NCBI RefSeq assembly: GCF_003931795.1
Contig: NZ_CP034234.1
Location: forward strand, 1,488,001-1,552,000
Source: Erysipelothrix piscisicarius
Lineage (GTDB): Bacteria > Bacillota_I > Bacilli_A > Erysipelotrichales > Erysipelotrichaceae
Direction of reading: 5' to 3'
Length of the DNA stretch: 64,000 nt
Shown here: positions 28,397 to 36,633 of the stretch, piece by piece
Layout of the letters: the number at the start of each line of letters is the position of its first letter
Numbering within the stretch: position 1 is the first letter of the stretch
The notes under the pieces: generated by a model
What the model was told of the DNA's origin: nothing
The model's database searches: none
Seen by the model: only the letters and a program-made list of their open reading frames with translations
Position numbers and translations under genes: made by a program

Positions 28397-28422
28397 GTTT
28401 AAACCTAGAAGTGTGCTATGAT
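28394..28422 (+). promoter_or_regulatory. Promoter of the ankyrin-repeat gene
   Basis: TTGGTT (28394-28399), 17 nt, TATGAT (28417-28422). The -10 covers the in-frame ATG at 28418, so translation must start later; TTG at 28445 has AAAGGA 8 nt upstream. Confidence 0.65.
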
Positions 28423-28444
28423 TAATGCAGAAAGGATTGATATT

Positions 28445-29035
28445 TTGAATGAATTGATCGAAGCAATTCATCATAATGACATTGATTCAGTTCAGACAAT
28501 CCTTATCAACGACCCACACGTCGTATCTCACCCTTCAGGTGATCGTTTGCAATCCCCACTACAAGAAGCAATTCAAAACAGTCGTCTTGAAATTGCTCAG
28601 TTAATTATTGAAACAAAGGATAATGTTAACTTTATGGTTCAAGGTGAACTCGAACATTGGCAACAACCCATTTTACACGTTGCCATTAGTGAAGCCTTGA
28701 ATCATTCACGTTATCCCCGACCTCAACGAGATGGCCCTAAAAACGATGGAGTTCTTTTTGACAAGCATCTTGCTTGTCTTAAACTCTTGCTTGATGAAGG
28801 CGCGGATATCCATGGTCAAGATTCATTTGGAAATACGCCTCTTATGCGAGCTGTTTTGGATGTGATTAATATTGATTTGGGAATTGTTGATTATGAATTT
28901 GAAGAAGATATTCGTCGTGTGTTCGGATTACTCATTGATAAGGGTTCTGACATTCGTGGAGCCACAAACACGCGTAAGTCTATTTTTGAACTGTACCGAA
29001 ATCATAAAGTGATGAATTATATACCAAAAGGATGA
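28445..29035 (+). CDS. Ankyrin-repeat protein
   Basis: About 196 residues from a TTG start at 28445, chosen for its SD and because the upstream ATG (28418) is within the promoter. Ankyrin-like repeats are visible: SPLQEAIQNSRLEIAQLIIE, then LHVAISEALN, and LLLDEGADIHGQDSFGNTPL, followed by a fourth weaker repeat. No signal peptide. Such proteins mediate protein contacts; partner unknown. It stands alone between the ATPase and pepF. Confidence 0.85.
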   Translation: MNELIEAIHHNDIDSVQTILINDPHVVSHPSGDRLQSPLQEAIQNSRLEIAQLIIETKDNVNFMVQGELEHWQQPILHVAISEALNHSRYPRPQRDGPKNDGVLFDKHLACLKLLLDEGADIHGQDSFGNTPLMRAVLDVINIDLGIVDYEFEEDIRRVFGLLIDKGSDIRGATNTRKSIFELYRNHKVMNYIPKG

Positions 29036-29102
29036 GGATTTCACTCATCTTTTTTCTTATTTCCGTCGAATTTGGATATAATAGTCAAAATTAGGAGGTT
29101 TT

Positions 29103-30904
29103 ATGGCACAAAATTAGTACACCGTAGTGATGTGAATCCTGAACATACATGGGATTTACGGGGTCTTTTTAAAACTGAAGATGACTACAATCGAACATTT
29201 GATTCACTTGAGAAAGAAGTGGATACATTTGTCTCAACTTATAAAGGGCAATTAAACACACCTGAGAATATTGTTGAAGCATTGGGTGTCTATGCACCAA
29301 TGTATGAGAAAATGGTGCACCTAGGCACTTACAACAGCCTCAGTGCTTCTGCGGATCAATCCAATGAAGAAACAATTCAACGTTATGGTCTTTATGCAAT
29401 TCGTACTACTGAAATTTCAAATAAGTTAGCGTTCTTTACATCTGAAATTTCGGGAAACGACAGTGAGACACTCGAAAATGCAGTACAACTCAACGATTTT
29501 AGTAAAGGGTTCTTAAAACAAATTCTTCGTGAAAAACCACATGCGCTTTCACCTGAGGTAGAAGCCGCTGTAACCGCATTAAATGCTGCATTGGATGCTC
29601 CTTACAGCATCTATAATCGTGGTAAACTTCAAGATATGAGTTTTGATGATTTTGAAGTCAATGGCAAATCATACCCAAACAGTTTTGTCCTTTTTGAGGG
29701 CGAGTGGGAATATGAAATTGACCACGATGTACGTCATAAGGCATTTGAAGAGTTCTATGGAAAACTTGCGGAGTACCAACATACCTTCGCAGAGGTGTAT
29801 CAAACCCAAGTTCTTAAGGAAAAAGCACTTTCAACCCATAAGGGATTCGATTCAGTCATCGATTATCTGCTCTTCGATCAAGAAGTATCACGAGATATGT
29901 ATGATCGTCAAATTGATTTGATTACTGAACATCTTGCACCACATATGCGTAAATACGCGCAATTACTCCAATCTGTTCATGGTTTGGATACGATGTCATT
30001 TTATGATTTACTCATGCCATTAGATCCAGGGTTTGAACCCGATATTTCAATTGAAGCATCGCGCGAGAAATTACTTGAAGGGTTAAGCATTCTTGGTGAA
30101 GATTATCTCGCCATGGTAAATCGAGCATTTGATGAACGTTGGATTGATTTCCCACAAAATATTGGAAAATCAACCGGGGCATTCTGTTCAAGTCCATATG
30201 GGGCACATCCTTATGTTCTCATTAGTTGGACTGAACGTATGCGTGAAGTCTTTGTCTTAGCTCATGAGTTAGGACATGCAGGTCATTTCTACCTTGCCGG
30301 ACAAAATCAGAATATTTATGATACACGCCCTTCTCTATACTTTATCGAGGCACCCTCAACGATGAATGAACTCATCATGGCAAATCATCTTACGACACAA
30401 TCGGATGATCCCCGCTTTAAACGTTGGGTATTATCAACGATGATCAGCCGTACCTACTATCATAATTTTGTTCCCCACCTCCTTTAAGCTGCCTATCAGC
30501 GTGAAGTATACCGTGCCGTTGATGCCGGTAAACCACTTTCAACTGCAGGACTTAATGCGATGAAACGATCGGTACTTGAAGCGTTTTGGGGTGATGTTGT
30601 CATGATTAATCCTAATGTGGAACTCACATGGATGCGTCAACCACATTACTATATGGGTCTATACCCATACACTTACAGTGCTGGATTAACCATCGCAACT
30701 GAAGTCAGTCAAAAAGTCTTGAACGGTACTTTAGATATCGAACGATGGAAAGATGTTTTAAAAGCTGGTGGAACCAAAACGCCGCTGGAACTGGCACAAA
30801 TGGTAGATGTTGATCTTTCAACCGATGCACCGCTCCGTCATACAATAGAGCATATTGGTGCGATGATTGATGAAATTGTCGACCTTACCGAACAAATGAA
30901 GTAA
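29103..30904 (+). pseudogene. pepF: Oligoendopeptidase F (M3 family), two lesions
   Basis: Zinc metallopeptidase that cleaves medium-size peptides. The true start is ATG 29103, with AGGAGG at 29093-29098. Reading from it gives MAQN then a TAG; one extra A in the run 29110-29113 would give MAQKLVHRSDV and join the long frame. That frame has the HELGHAGHF zinc motif (about residue 400) but meets a TAA at 30485-30487 (PHLL*AAYQREVY), where a GAA is expected. The same frame continues to 30904. The repaired protein would be 600 residues, the family norm. Two independent lesions argue for a pseudogene. Confidence 0.88.
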
Positions 30905-30907
30905 TTC

Positions 30908-30949
30908 AAAAAAAAGCCGAAGCATCACGACGATGTCTCGGCTTTTTTT
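30908..30949. terminator. Bidirectional terminator between pepF and a hypothetical gene
   Basis: AGCCGA-ag-CATC / GATG-tc-TCGGCT hairpin with A run on one side and T run on the other; it can serve both convergent genes. Confidence 0.85.
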
Positions 30950-31343
30950 AGGTTGTTTGTTGGGAATCTTCAATAATCACCAGTAAAGCATTGCAGAGTT
31001 TGTCGTAGCCTTCATCATTTCGATATGCAAGGTCCATGTCATAATCTGCTAGCAATGCTTTTTCCGCAATTTGACCCGTTTCAACACGTTGGGCTGTTTG
31101 ACCACTTTTTCGAATTGCTTTAATAATATCCAAACATTCATGAATGGTCGTGCCGGATAAGGCTTTTTGTTTTTTTATAAATTCTGTGATGTTATCACAA
31201 TACGCTTCAAAATCATCATTCCAATGTTTATTTTCATGCGCTTGTGCTTCAGTACGTAAACGCTGAATTTGGTTTAAAACTTCACCAAACACATGATCAC
31301 CTTCGGGTATAAGATTGGCTAATTTTTTATTACAAGGTTCCAT
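30948..31343 (-). CDS. Conserved hypothetical protein, helical
   Basis: 131 residues from ATG 31343, which has AAAGGAGG well placed; a longer frame to 31376 has no SD. Sequence starts MEPCNKKLANLIPEGD and is rich in charged helices; no membrane helix, signal or motif that I recognise. Convergent with pepF and upstream of the VanY-like gene. Function not assigned. Confidence 0.65.
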   Translation of the reverse strand: MEPCNKKLANLIPEGDHVFGEVLNQIQRLRTEAQAHENKHWNDDFEAYCDNITEFIKKQKALSGTTIHECLDIIKAIRKSGQTAQRVETGQIAEKALLADYDMDLAYRNDEGYDKLCNALLVIIEDSQQTT

Positions 31344-31435
31344 AAATAATAAACCTCCTTTAGTAAAATATACCATGATTGTTTCCTTAAATTCACATCA
31401 TTTTTAAAGATTCAAAGGAATTCATAGGTACAATT

Positions 31436-32272
31436 TTAAAAAGGAAACTGATTGAGGTATGCATCCAAACTCATATTGGCCTTGATGATTTTTTCTGAAA
31501 TTGCGCCTACATAACGATAATGCCAAGGTTGAAATGCATAACCTGTTTCCGCTTCTTTTCCTTCTGGATATCGGAGAATAAAGCCAAATTGATACGCATT
31601 GTTTTGAAGCCATTGATACGCTTGGGTCTCAACGAACGCCATCTCATTCCACGTTTCAATGTCATCACCACCGATATCAAATCCATACCCACTTCGGTGT
31701 TCCGAACAGCCATCTTGACCACCATAACGATGAGCTCGTTCAATGCCATACCGTTCCTTATTACCTTCATACAATTGATTTTGGAATTCATGGGTGTGAT
31801 AACTGCTGATTTTGGTTAAAACTACACCTTCTTTAAGAGCAGCTGCTTGCATGTATAAAAATTGATTTTCAGCTTCATAGCGCGGTCCAGGTTCATAACT
31901 TGGTGGTAAACAATGACCACGATCAACAATTAACAGCCCTTTGCGATAAACACGGGCTCCTTCGTCCATTTGATAGACATCATCCAATTCCTTAGCGAAT
32001 GCATTTAGTTTGTCTTCAAACTGTTTCAATTCCTCCATGGTTTGAATGCTTCCCAAATGATCTTTAAGTTCGAGATATGCCATGCGATGAGTTGAAAGCA
32101 CATCACGCTGTTCATAAAACTTCAAGACACGCATGTAATCATCGATTAAATCAACGCCTTCTAGCGTCACGTCATTTTGAATAATGGGTTCGGTCATTTC
32201 AGGTTTGGCTGAATTACAACCCGTAATCAGGAAAAAGAGAATTCCTACGATAATTTGATATTTTTTCTTCAT
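31436..32272 (-). CDS. VanY-like D-alanyl-D-alanine carboxypeptidase lipoprotein
   Basis: A 278-residue lipoprotein with signal peptide and lipobox LITGC (Cys near 19). The peptidase M15 domain covers about 140-270. It shows SEHRSGYGFDIGG, with the zinc-binding His and Asp, and QPWHYRYVG with the third ligand. These enzymes trim the terminal D-Ala of peptidoglycan stem peptides outside the cell. Linker region 30-130 is helical. No vancomycin resistance genes are near, so a wall-maturation role is more likely. Confidence 0.9.
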   Translation of the reverse strand: MKKKYQIIVGILFFLITGCNSAKPEMTEPIIQNDVTLEGVDLIDDYMRVLKFYEQRDVLSTHRMAYLELKDHLGSIQTMEELKQFEDKLNAFAKELDDVYQMDEGARVYRKGLLIVDRGHCLPPSYEPGPRYEAENQFLYMQAAALKEGVVLTKISSYHTHEFQNQLYEGNKERYGIERAHRYGGQDGCSEHRSGYGFDIGGDDIETWNEMAFVETQAYQWLQNNAYQFGFILRYPEGKEAETGYAFQPWHYRYVGAISEKIIKANMSLDAYLNQFPF

Positions 32273-32300
32273 ATCCCTATTCTATCGTATTCAACTCATA

Positions 32301-32325
32301 AAAAAAAGGATTCCGAAGAATCCTT
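32301..32325 (-). terminator. Terminator after nagA
   Basis: Perfect 8-bp stem AAGGATTC/GAATCCTT with a TTCG tetraloop on the minus strand and eight T after it. Confidence 0.92.
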
Positions 32326-32332
32326 AATGGGA

Positions 32333-33487
32333 TTATTTTTGGTATCCAATAACCCCACGGCATATTGTTGTTTGTACATTAATATCATCATCACAAATGA
32401 CAAGGTCTGCGTCTTTATTGATCGCAATGCTTCCTTTGCGTCCAAAGATTTCTAAGTGTTTCGCAGCATTTTCTGATGACATCTTCACGAGATCATGCAT
32501 AGGTGCGCCCGTAAAGTGTTTGATGTTACGTACTACAAAGTCCATTTCCGCTACCGAACCTGCAAGAGATCCTGTTGCAATACGGCATTCTTTCCCTTTT
32601 TTAATAACTTCTTGACCACCAAGGTCATAATTACCATCGGGAAGTCCTTTCGCACGCATTGAGTCTGTAATCACGATAAAGTTTTCGGCACCCTTAATTT
32701 GGTATGTCGCTTTCACAACATCCGGATTTAAATGAATACCATCACAGATCATTTCGGCTTTAAGTGTTGGATTCATAAAACCCGCTGTAACAGCACCGGG
32801 TTCACGGTGATGGTGTGGTTTCATCGCATTATGGAAGTGTGTTAAGTTTGAAAGACCATTTTCAATTTCATCTTCAATTTGTTGGCATGTTGCATCGGTA
32901 TGACCTGCAGATGGCACAACATTTAACGAACGTAAGTGATCGGTAAATCCAATTTCTGCTTCTTCAGGTGCATACGTAATCACTTTAATCATCCCTTCTG
33001 AGACATCCCAGAAATGATCAAATGCTTCAAGTGTTGGTTTTAAAACATATTTAGGATTTTGAGCTCCAATATGTTTTGCGGAAATGAAAGGCCCTTCTAA
33101 GTGAATCCCTACAATTTCTGCTTCTCCAGGTTTATTATGATTTTTCGCATACTTTACAATCTCACCCAAAGCTTTTTCTACCGCTTCAACGGATTGCGTC
33201 ATCGTTGTAGCACAATAAGAAGTTGTTCCTTCTTTTGGTAAGAAACGTGCAATGGTTGCGACTGCTTCTTCAGTTCCATCCATATTATCAGCACCGTTTG
33301 CACCATGAATGTGTTGATCAATGAACCCTGGTAAAACATTCATTCCCTTTGCATCCACAATTTCTCCCGAGTAAGCGGGAACATTTTCCATTAAACCAAA
33401 TGCCTTAATGGTTTCATTTTCTGTAAGCACATAACCGTTTTCGATTACGCGGTCTTCTAAATATATACGTCCGTTTATAATTAACAT
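32333..33487 (-). CDS. nagA: N-acetylglucosamine-6-phosphate deacetylase
   Basis: Removes the acetyl group from GlcNAc-6-P. The 384-residue amidohydrolase has the metal motif DQHIHGANG, the SAGHTDATC and LTHFHNAM histidines, and the VITDSMRAKG catalytic Asp. Length and order are standard. AAGGAGG precedes the ATG. Divergent from nagB; together they feed GlcNAc, for example from hyaluronan or peptidoglycan, into glycolysis. Confidence 0.96.
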   Translation of the reverse strand: MLIINGRIYLEDRVIENGYVLTENETIKAFGLMENVPAYSGEIVDAKGMNVLPGFIDQHIHGANGADNMDGTEEAVATIARFLPKEGTTSYCATTMTQSVEAVEKALGEIVKYAKNHNKPGEAEIVGIHLEGPFISAKHIGAQNPKYVLKPTLEAFDHFWDVSEGMIKVITYAPEEAEIGFTDHLRSLNVVPSAGHTDATCQQIEDEIENGLSNLTHFHNAMKPHHHREPGAVTAGFMNPTLKAEMICDGIHLNPDVVKATYQIKGAENFIVITDSMRAKGLPDGNYDLGGQEVIKKGKECRIATGSLAGSVAEMDFVVRNIKHFTGAPMHDLVKMSSENAAKHLEIFGRKGSIAINKDADLVICDDDINVQTTICRGVIGYQK

Positions 33488-33584
33488 CGTAATTCCTCCT
33501 TGTAACCTTTGTTTACCATCTAATTATAGCACTCTTAATTCGTAACACAATTATAATAAACATTAGTTTTGTTGTTGTTTTGGT

Positions 33585-33612
33585 TTGCTTTATTGATTCG
33601 AACCCTTATAAT
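33585..33612 (+). promoter_or_regulatory. Probable nagB promoter
   Basis: TATAAT at 33607-33612 with a weak -35 (TTGCTT, 33585-33590, 16 nt spacing). The 155-bp divergent gap between nagA and nagB shows no clear operator to me. Confidence 0.5.
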
Positions 33613-33642
33613 ATATGGGAGAAAGAAGAGAGGTTATTCAAT

Positions 33643-34365
33643 ATGAAATTATATGTTGTGGAAAACAGCGATGCAGGAGCAGCGTTAGGTTTCGAACTCA
33701 TTAGTAAAGAATTAAATGAAGGAAAATTAAATGTATTCGGTTTAGCTACAGGGAGCACACCGATTTCATTCTACGATAAAATTACCGCAAGTGATTTAGA
33801 TTTCTCAAATGTTATCTCAATTAACTTGGATGAATATATTGGTATTGGAGCAGATCATGATCAAAGTTACCATTATTTCATGAACAAGCATTTCTTCAGT
33901 AAAAAACCATTTAAGATTAACTACTTACCAAATGGTTTAGAAGAAGATGCGGAAAAAGAATGCAAACGTTATGATGAGATTATTGCTTCAAATCCAATTG
34001 ATGTTCAAATTTTAGGACTTGGAATCAATGGTCATATTGGTTTTAATGAGCCAGGGGCATCATTTGAAGGATTAACACAAAAAGTATCACTTAGAGAATC
34101 TACCATTGAAGCCAATGCACGTTTCTTCGAAACGAAAGAAGACGTTCCACGTTATGCATATTCAATGGGAATTAAATCCATTATGTCAGCTCAAAAAATC
34201 GTATTATTTGCTTATGGCGATGCGAAAAAAGATGCTGTATACAATATGATGGAAGGAACACCAACTGAAGACTGTCCTGCAAGTGCACTTCAAAATCACG
34301 ATGATGTAATTGTCATTGTTGATAAAGCTGCAGCTGCTTTACTTGACCTTTCAAAATATCAATAA
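33643..34365 (+). CDS. nagB: Glucosamine-6-phosphate deaminase
   Basis: Converts GlcN-6-P to fructose-6-P and ammonia. From ATG 33643 (AGAGAGG 8 nt upstream) the protein has 240 residues, the short form common in Firmicutes. Motifs: GLATGSTP, SINLDEYIG with catalytic Asp, GLGINGHIGFNEPG with the catalytic His. The longer frame to 33580 covers the promoter. Divergent from nagA. Confidence 0.96.
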   Translation: MKLYVVENSDAGAALGFELISKELNEGKLNVFGLATGSTPISFYDKITASDLDFSNVISINLDEYIGIGADHDQSYHYFMNKHFFSKKPFKINYLPNGLEEDAEKECKRYDEIIASNPIDVQILGLGINGHIGFNEPGASFEGLTQKVSLRESTIEANARFFETKEDVPRYAYSMGIKSIMSAQKIVLFAYGDAKKDAVYNMMEGTPTEDCPASALQNHDDVIVIVDKAAAALLDLSKYQ

Positions 34366-34389
34366 GACCGGAAACGGCCTTTTTTTTTC
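34366..34389 (+). terminator. Weak terminator after nagB
   Basis: CCG-gaaa-CGG core hairpin extended by G/C with one mismatch, followed by eight T. Confidence 0.65.
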
Positions 34390-34405
34390 GAATAAAAAAG
34401 AAAGC

Positions 34406-34735
34406 TTATGCTTTCTTTACAAATTCTGATTTGAGACTCATGGCACCAAAGCTTTCGATGCGACAATCTATATTGTGATCGCCCTCCACAAGTTTAATGT
34501 TTTTCACTTTAGTACCTTGTTTCAATGCACTGGATGCCCCTTTAACTTTGAGGTCTTTAGTGATGACGATATCATCTCCGTCCGCAAGCACCGTTCCATG
34601 TGCATCTTTGACTACAAGCATTGATTCTTGAGTGCTCAAGGCATTCCATTCATGACCACATTCTGGACATACGAATAAATCTCGATCTTCATAAGTGTAC
34701 TCGGAAGTACACTGAGGACAATTTGGTAATGTCAT
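34406..34735 (-). CDS. PhnA/YjdM-family zinc-ribbon protein
   Basis: A 109-residue protein with an N-terminal zinc ribbon (CPQC near residue 6 and CPECGHEW near 23) and a PhnA C-terminal domain with [16 protein letters not shown] and [18 protein letters not shown]. Often named alkylphosphonate utilisation protein, but no phosphonate genes are present and the role is not proven. Length is normal. Stands alone. Confidence 0.9.
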   Translation of the reverse strand: MTLPNCPQCTSEYTYEDRDLFVCPECGHEWNALSTQESMLVVKDAHGTVLADGDDIVITKDLKVKGASSALKQGTKVKNIKLVEGDHNIDCRIESFGAMSLKSEFVKKA

Positions 34736-34936
34736 TGTATCGCTCCTTTATTTCTTCTTATCTATTTATGAGTATACCGTGGAACGCTAAGAGTTGCAAA
34801 TTAGACTTGAAGTTAGACGGTTAATAATTTATAATGCTATTTGTATTGTTACCTTGAGAAGTTGCTCCATTTTATGGGATTGGCCTCACATAAAATTCTT
34901 TTCAAGAATAGTATATTTTAAAAGGAGATTCATACT

Positions 34937-35371
34937 ATGATCGGAATTATCGTTACAGGTCACGGAAGATTTGCAGAAGGTTTATCTTCATCCGTTGAAC
35001 TTATTGCAGGTGCACAACCTCAATATAAGAGTGTTTTATTTTTAGAAGAAGCTGGTCCTGAAAAATTATCAAGCGATCTTAAAGAAGCGATTGCTGAAGT
35101 AAATACAGGTGAAGGTGTTTTTGTCTTTACAGATTTAAAAGGTGGTACACCTTTTAAAGAATCCGTAATGATCGCAATGAACCAAACTGATGTTCATGTT
35201 CTTGCAGGAACAAACCTACCAATGCTCCTTGAAGCAAGTTTAATGCGTTTAAGTGAGCCTGCTGTTTACGACTTTGAGAAATCACTTGCTGAAACAGGTG
35301 CTTCCCAAGTTGAACTCTTTGAAATGCCCGAAGCAGATGACGCTTCTGACGATTTCTCAGACGGAATTTAA
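34937..35371 (+). CDS. PTS EIIA component, mannose/galactosamine family
   Basis: A 144-residue cytosolic phosphocarrier. MIGIIVTGHGRFAEG places the phospho-accepting His at position 9, and FTDLKGGTPF is the conserved strand-loop of the EIIA-Man fold. The other PTS subunits (EIIB, IIC, IID) are not in the window. Hyaluronan and chondroitin disaccharides are taken up by this PTS family in streptococci, and a hyaluronate lyase is 1.3 kb away, so that substrate is a reasonable guess. Confidence 0.92.
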   Translation: MIGIIVTGHGRFAEGLSSSVELIAGAQPQYKSVLFLEEAGPEKLSSDLKEAIAEVNTGEGVFVFTDLKGGTPFKESVMIAMNQTDVHVLAGTNLPMLLEASLMRLSEPAVYDFEKSLAETGASQVELFEMPEADDASDDFSDGI

Positions 35372-35380
35372 TTATATACA

Positions 35381-35414
35381 TCAAAAGGTCCCCGCATTAG
35401 CGAGGACCTTTTTC
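35381..35414. terminator. Bidirectional terminator between EIIA and araC-type gene
   Basis: AAAAGGTCC / GGACCTTTTT stem with an inner CGC/GCG extension. It serves both convergent genes. Confidence 0.85.
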
Positions 35415-36584
35415 TTGTGTATAGATTTTTTGCGCATATTCACTTGGGGCAAAGCCAAAGTGTTGTTTAAACTTCCGCGAGAAATAATGAATCGAACTGA
35501 ATCCAAGTTTTAAAGCAACATCCGTAATCGGATACTTGCCTTCAAGGATTAAATGTTTCGCACGTTCAAGTTTTTGTTCATTGATATACTGTTTTGGTGG
35601 CATATCAAAGTACTTATTAAAAAGTAATTGTAAAGCAGAACGGGATATCGCAAATTGATTGCAGATGTCTTCAACGGATAAAGGTCGATGAATGTTTGCT
35701 TGAATATATGTATAAATTTCATCCATCATTTCATTTTCAAAATTAACTTGAATGGGGTTGGATGTGTTGTGGCTTCTTGTTGGTTCATCGTATTGAAATA
35801 GAAGAATCATAATTTCTTGAAGATATGAAACCATCAGATCTTTCGCAAAAGGACTTTGTTCTTGTTCAAGAATGGTGCATTGGCGAATAAAATGATTCAT
35901 TAACGTATACAGTTCATTACCACAACTCATAACACGATTTTGAATGTGTGCAATGGATTTGGGGAGCATATTCATATCGAACATAATGGTTAGGTATGAA
36001 CATGCATTTTCTCCCAATACCGATTGAGTATGGAATTGACCTGGAAAGTATAAAATCATTTCTTGGTTTTCTAAAGGAAAGGATTTACCTTCAATTTCTG
36101 TTGTTAATACGCCTGCATCCACATACGTAAGTTCCCAATATTTATGGGTCTCACCTTCAAAGTGATAATTTTTTTCCTTTACATTGTAGTAATAGGAATA
36201 GATTTCACTGACACTAAATTGTGGTTTGATGGAAACATATTCAATTTCCGCTTCCAAACTGGTTTCAATCATGGTTGGTTGTCCTTCAGTTTGATAGGAT
36301 ATTTCAACCATTGCACTTTGGGTAATTGGCATCAAAGCATAACGAATGTGAGGGTGAATTACTGCCGTTCGATGAATAACAAACCGTTCGCGATTTCCTT
36401 CCGCATCCTCAACCAAGATAACCGCAATGCCTTCCACAACACGAATGTTTGTTTCCTCTGAGACAGCTGTAAGCGCATTGGTTTTTTTATTTTCTAGAAT
36501 TTTTGAAATGACCGGATAGGTGCTGGGTTTATCGGTTGCATGACCGTATTTTAAAAACTGCGGTCATGTAGTTTTTTGATACAT
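35397..36584 (-). pseudogene. AraC-family transcriptional regulator with a stop at codon 7
   Basis: A strong SD (AGGAGG, 36591-36596) is correctly placed before ATG 36584. The frame reads MYQKTT and then TGA (36564-36566). Past the stop the same frame is open for about 390 codons: PQFLKYGHATDKP, a cupin-like sensor region with AraC-type ligand domain, and a C-terminal double HTH (SVEDICNQFAISRSALQLLF, then ITDVALKLGFSSIHYFSRKF). A single change from GGA or TGG would explain the stop. A GTG at 36437 might allow a shorter protein. It is next to the hyaluronate lyase gene and the EIIA gene and may have regulated glycan use. Confidence 0.75.
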
Positions 36585-36602
36585 TGCTTACCTCCTATAA
36601 GA

Positions 36603-36628
36603 CGAAAAAGCACACATGTGCTTTTTCG
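36603..36628 (-). terminator. Terminator after hyaluronate lyase gene
   Basis: Perfect palindrome: CGAAAAAGCACA, ca, TGTGCTTTTTCG. It lies between the hyaluronate lyase stop and the AraC-type start, both on the minus strand. Confidence 0.85.
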
Positions 36629-36633
36629 ATATA

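Noticed and set aside
36564-36566. TGA read as tryptophan (mycoplasma code) in the AraC gene
   Set aside because: Other genes in the window end at TGA (for example udk) and use TGG for Trp, so recoding is not supported. No selenocysteine insertion hairpin was evident either.
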